Of a stretch of DNA of 64,000 nucleotides, positions 63,999 to 64,000 are shown piece by piece. The DNA comes from an uncultured Eubacteriales bacterium (GTDB lineage Bacteria > Bacillota > Clostridia > Christensenellales > Aristaeellaceae): positions 28,615 through 92,614 of the forward strand of contig CACWZP010000007.1 of the NCBI GenBank assembly GCA_902765395.1, read 5' to 3'. Numbering within the stretch: position 1 is the stretch's first letter; each line of letters starts with the position of its first letter. Made by a program: the position numbers and the translations under genes. The notes beneath the pieces were generated by a model that was given only the letters and a program-made list of their open reading frames with translations, ran no database searches and had not been told where the DNA came from.

Positions 63999-64000
63999 GA

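Overview
The window looks like a chromosomal segment from a GC-rich, strictly anaerobic, Gram-positive Clostridia-type bacterium. Pointers are a [FeFe]-hydrogenase maturation set (hydE, hydF, hydG with a TM1266-type regulator), DUF951, XpaC-like and Nudix proteins, two Gram-positive-style type I signal peptidases, a barnase/barstar pair, strong GGAGG ribosome-binding sites and several GTG/TTG starts. A gut or rumen Christensenellales-like lineage is my guess from the style of the signal peptides; no rRNA or species marker is present.

Layout. 1-604: start of lon (runs off the left edge). 784-5921: a TlpA-like redoxin, then TM1266 regulator-hydF-hydE-hydG. 6123-11782: a divergent extracytoplasmic flavin module made of two NusG-II-domain proteins, DUF1622, the FMN transferase ApbE, a Gx-type membrane protein and a secreted FMN/FAD reductase. 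11850-21846: one long leftward cluster, FTR1 iron permease, P19-type periplasmic/surface iron protein, DUF2318 membrane Fe-S protein, two FtsX-type permeases plus ATPase, then DUF4418, a third permease and a second ATPase. One permease carries an FMN-binding domain inside its extracytoplasmic part. Divergent AraC-like and DtxR-like regulators (22121-22920) face this cluster, and a DtxR-like box overlaps its presumed promoter. 22980-26833: ATC-hydrolase-like protein, DHH phosphoesterase, and a LacI-sensor/GGDEF protein.

26891-42035 is a 15.1 kb integrated element in the 3' end of tRNA-Ser(GGA). It is bounded by an exact 23-bp direct repeat and by paired TGGGGTA arm sites. It carries a tyrosine integrase, an excisionase-like HTH protein, VirE helicase and CHC2 primase, a ParM-like segregation pair, a DUF3368/UPF0175 toxin-antitoxin pair and a defence block (Mod, Res, DUF3800 and DinD in one tight operon, with DUF4238 upstream). 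No relaxase, conjugation or capsid gene is visible, so it may be a plasmid-like or satellite element.

42363-64000 is mostly core genome: DegV, TrmO, DeoD, barstar/barnase, XpaC, a HEAT-like protein, a degenerate M1-type peptidase, two signal peptidases with DUF951, an orphan DNA methyltransferase, an endolysin-like protein, uvrB and uvrA enclosing a small redox/detoxification group, a Nudix hydrolase, and an ECF sigma factor with its membrane partner. Several families of short palindromic intergenic repeats occur across the chromosomal part; two of them run into genes (the 3' ends of hydE and uvrB).

The strongest candidates for something new are the FMN-domain ABC permease in the iron cluster, the Mod-Res-DUF3800-DinD operon, and the long inverted repeat pair inside the element.
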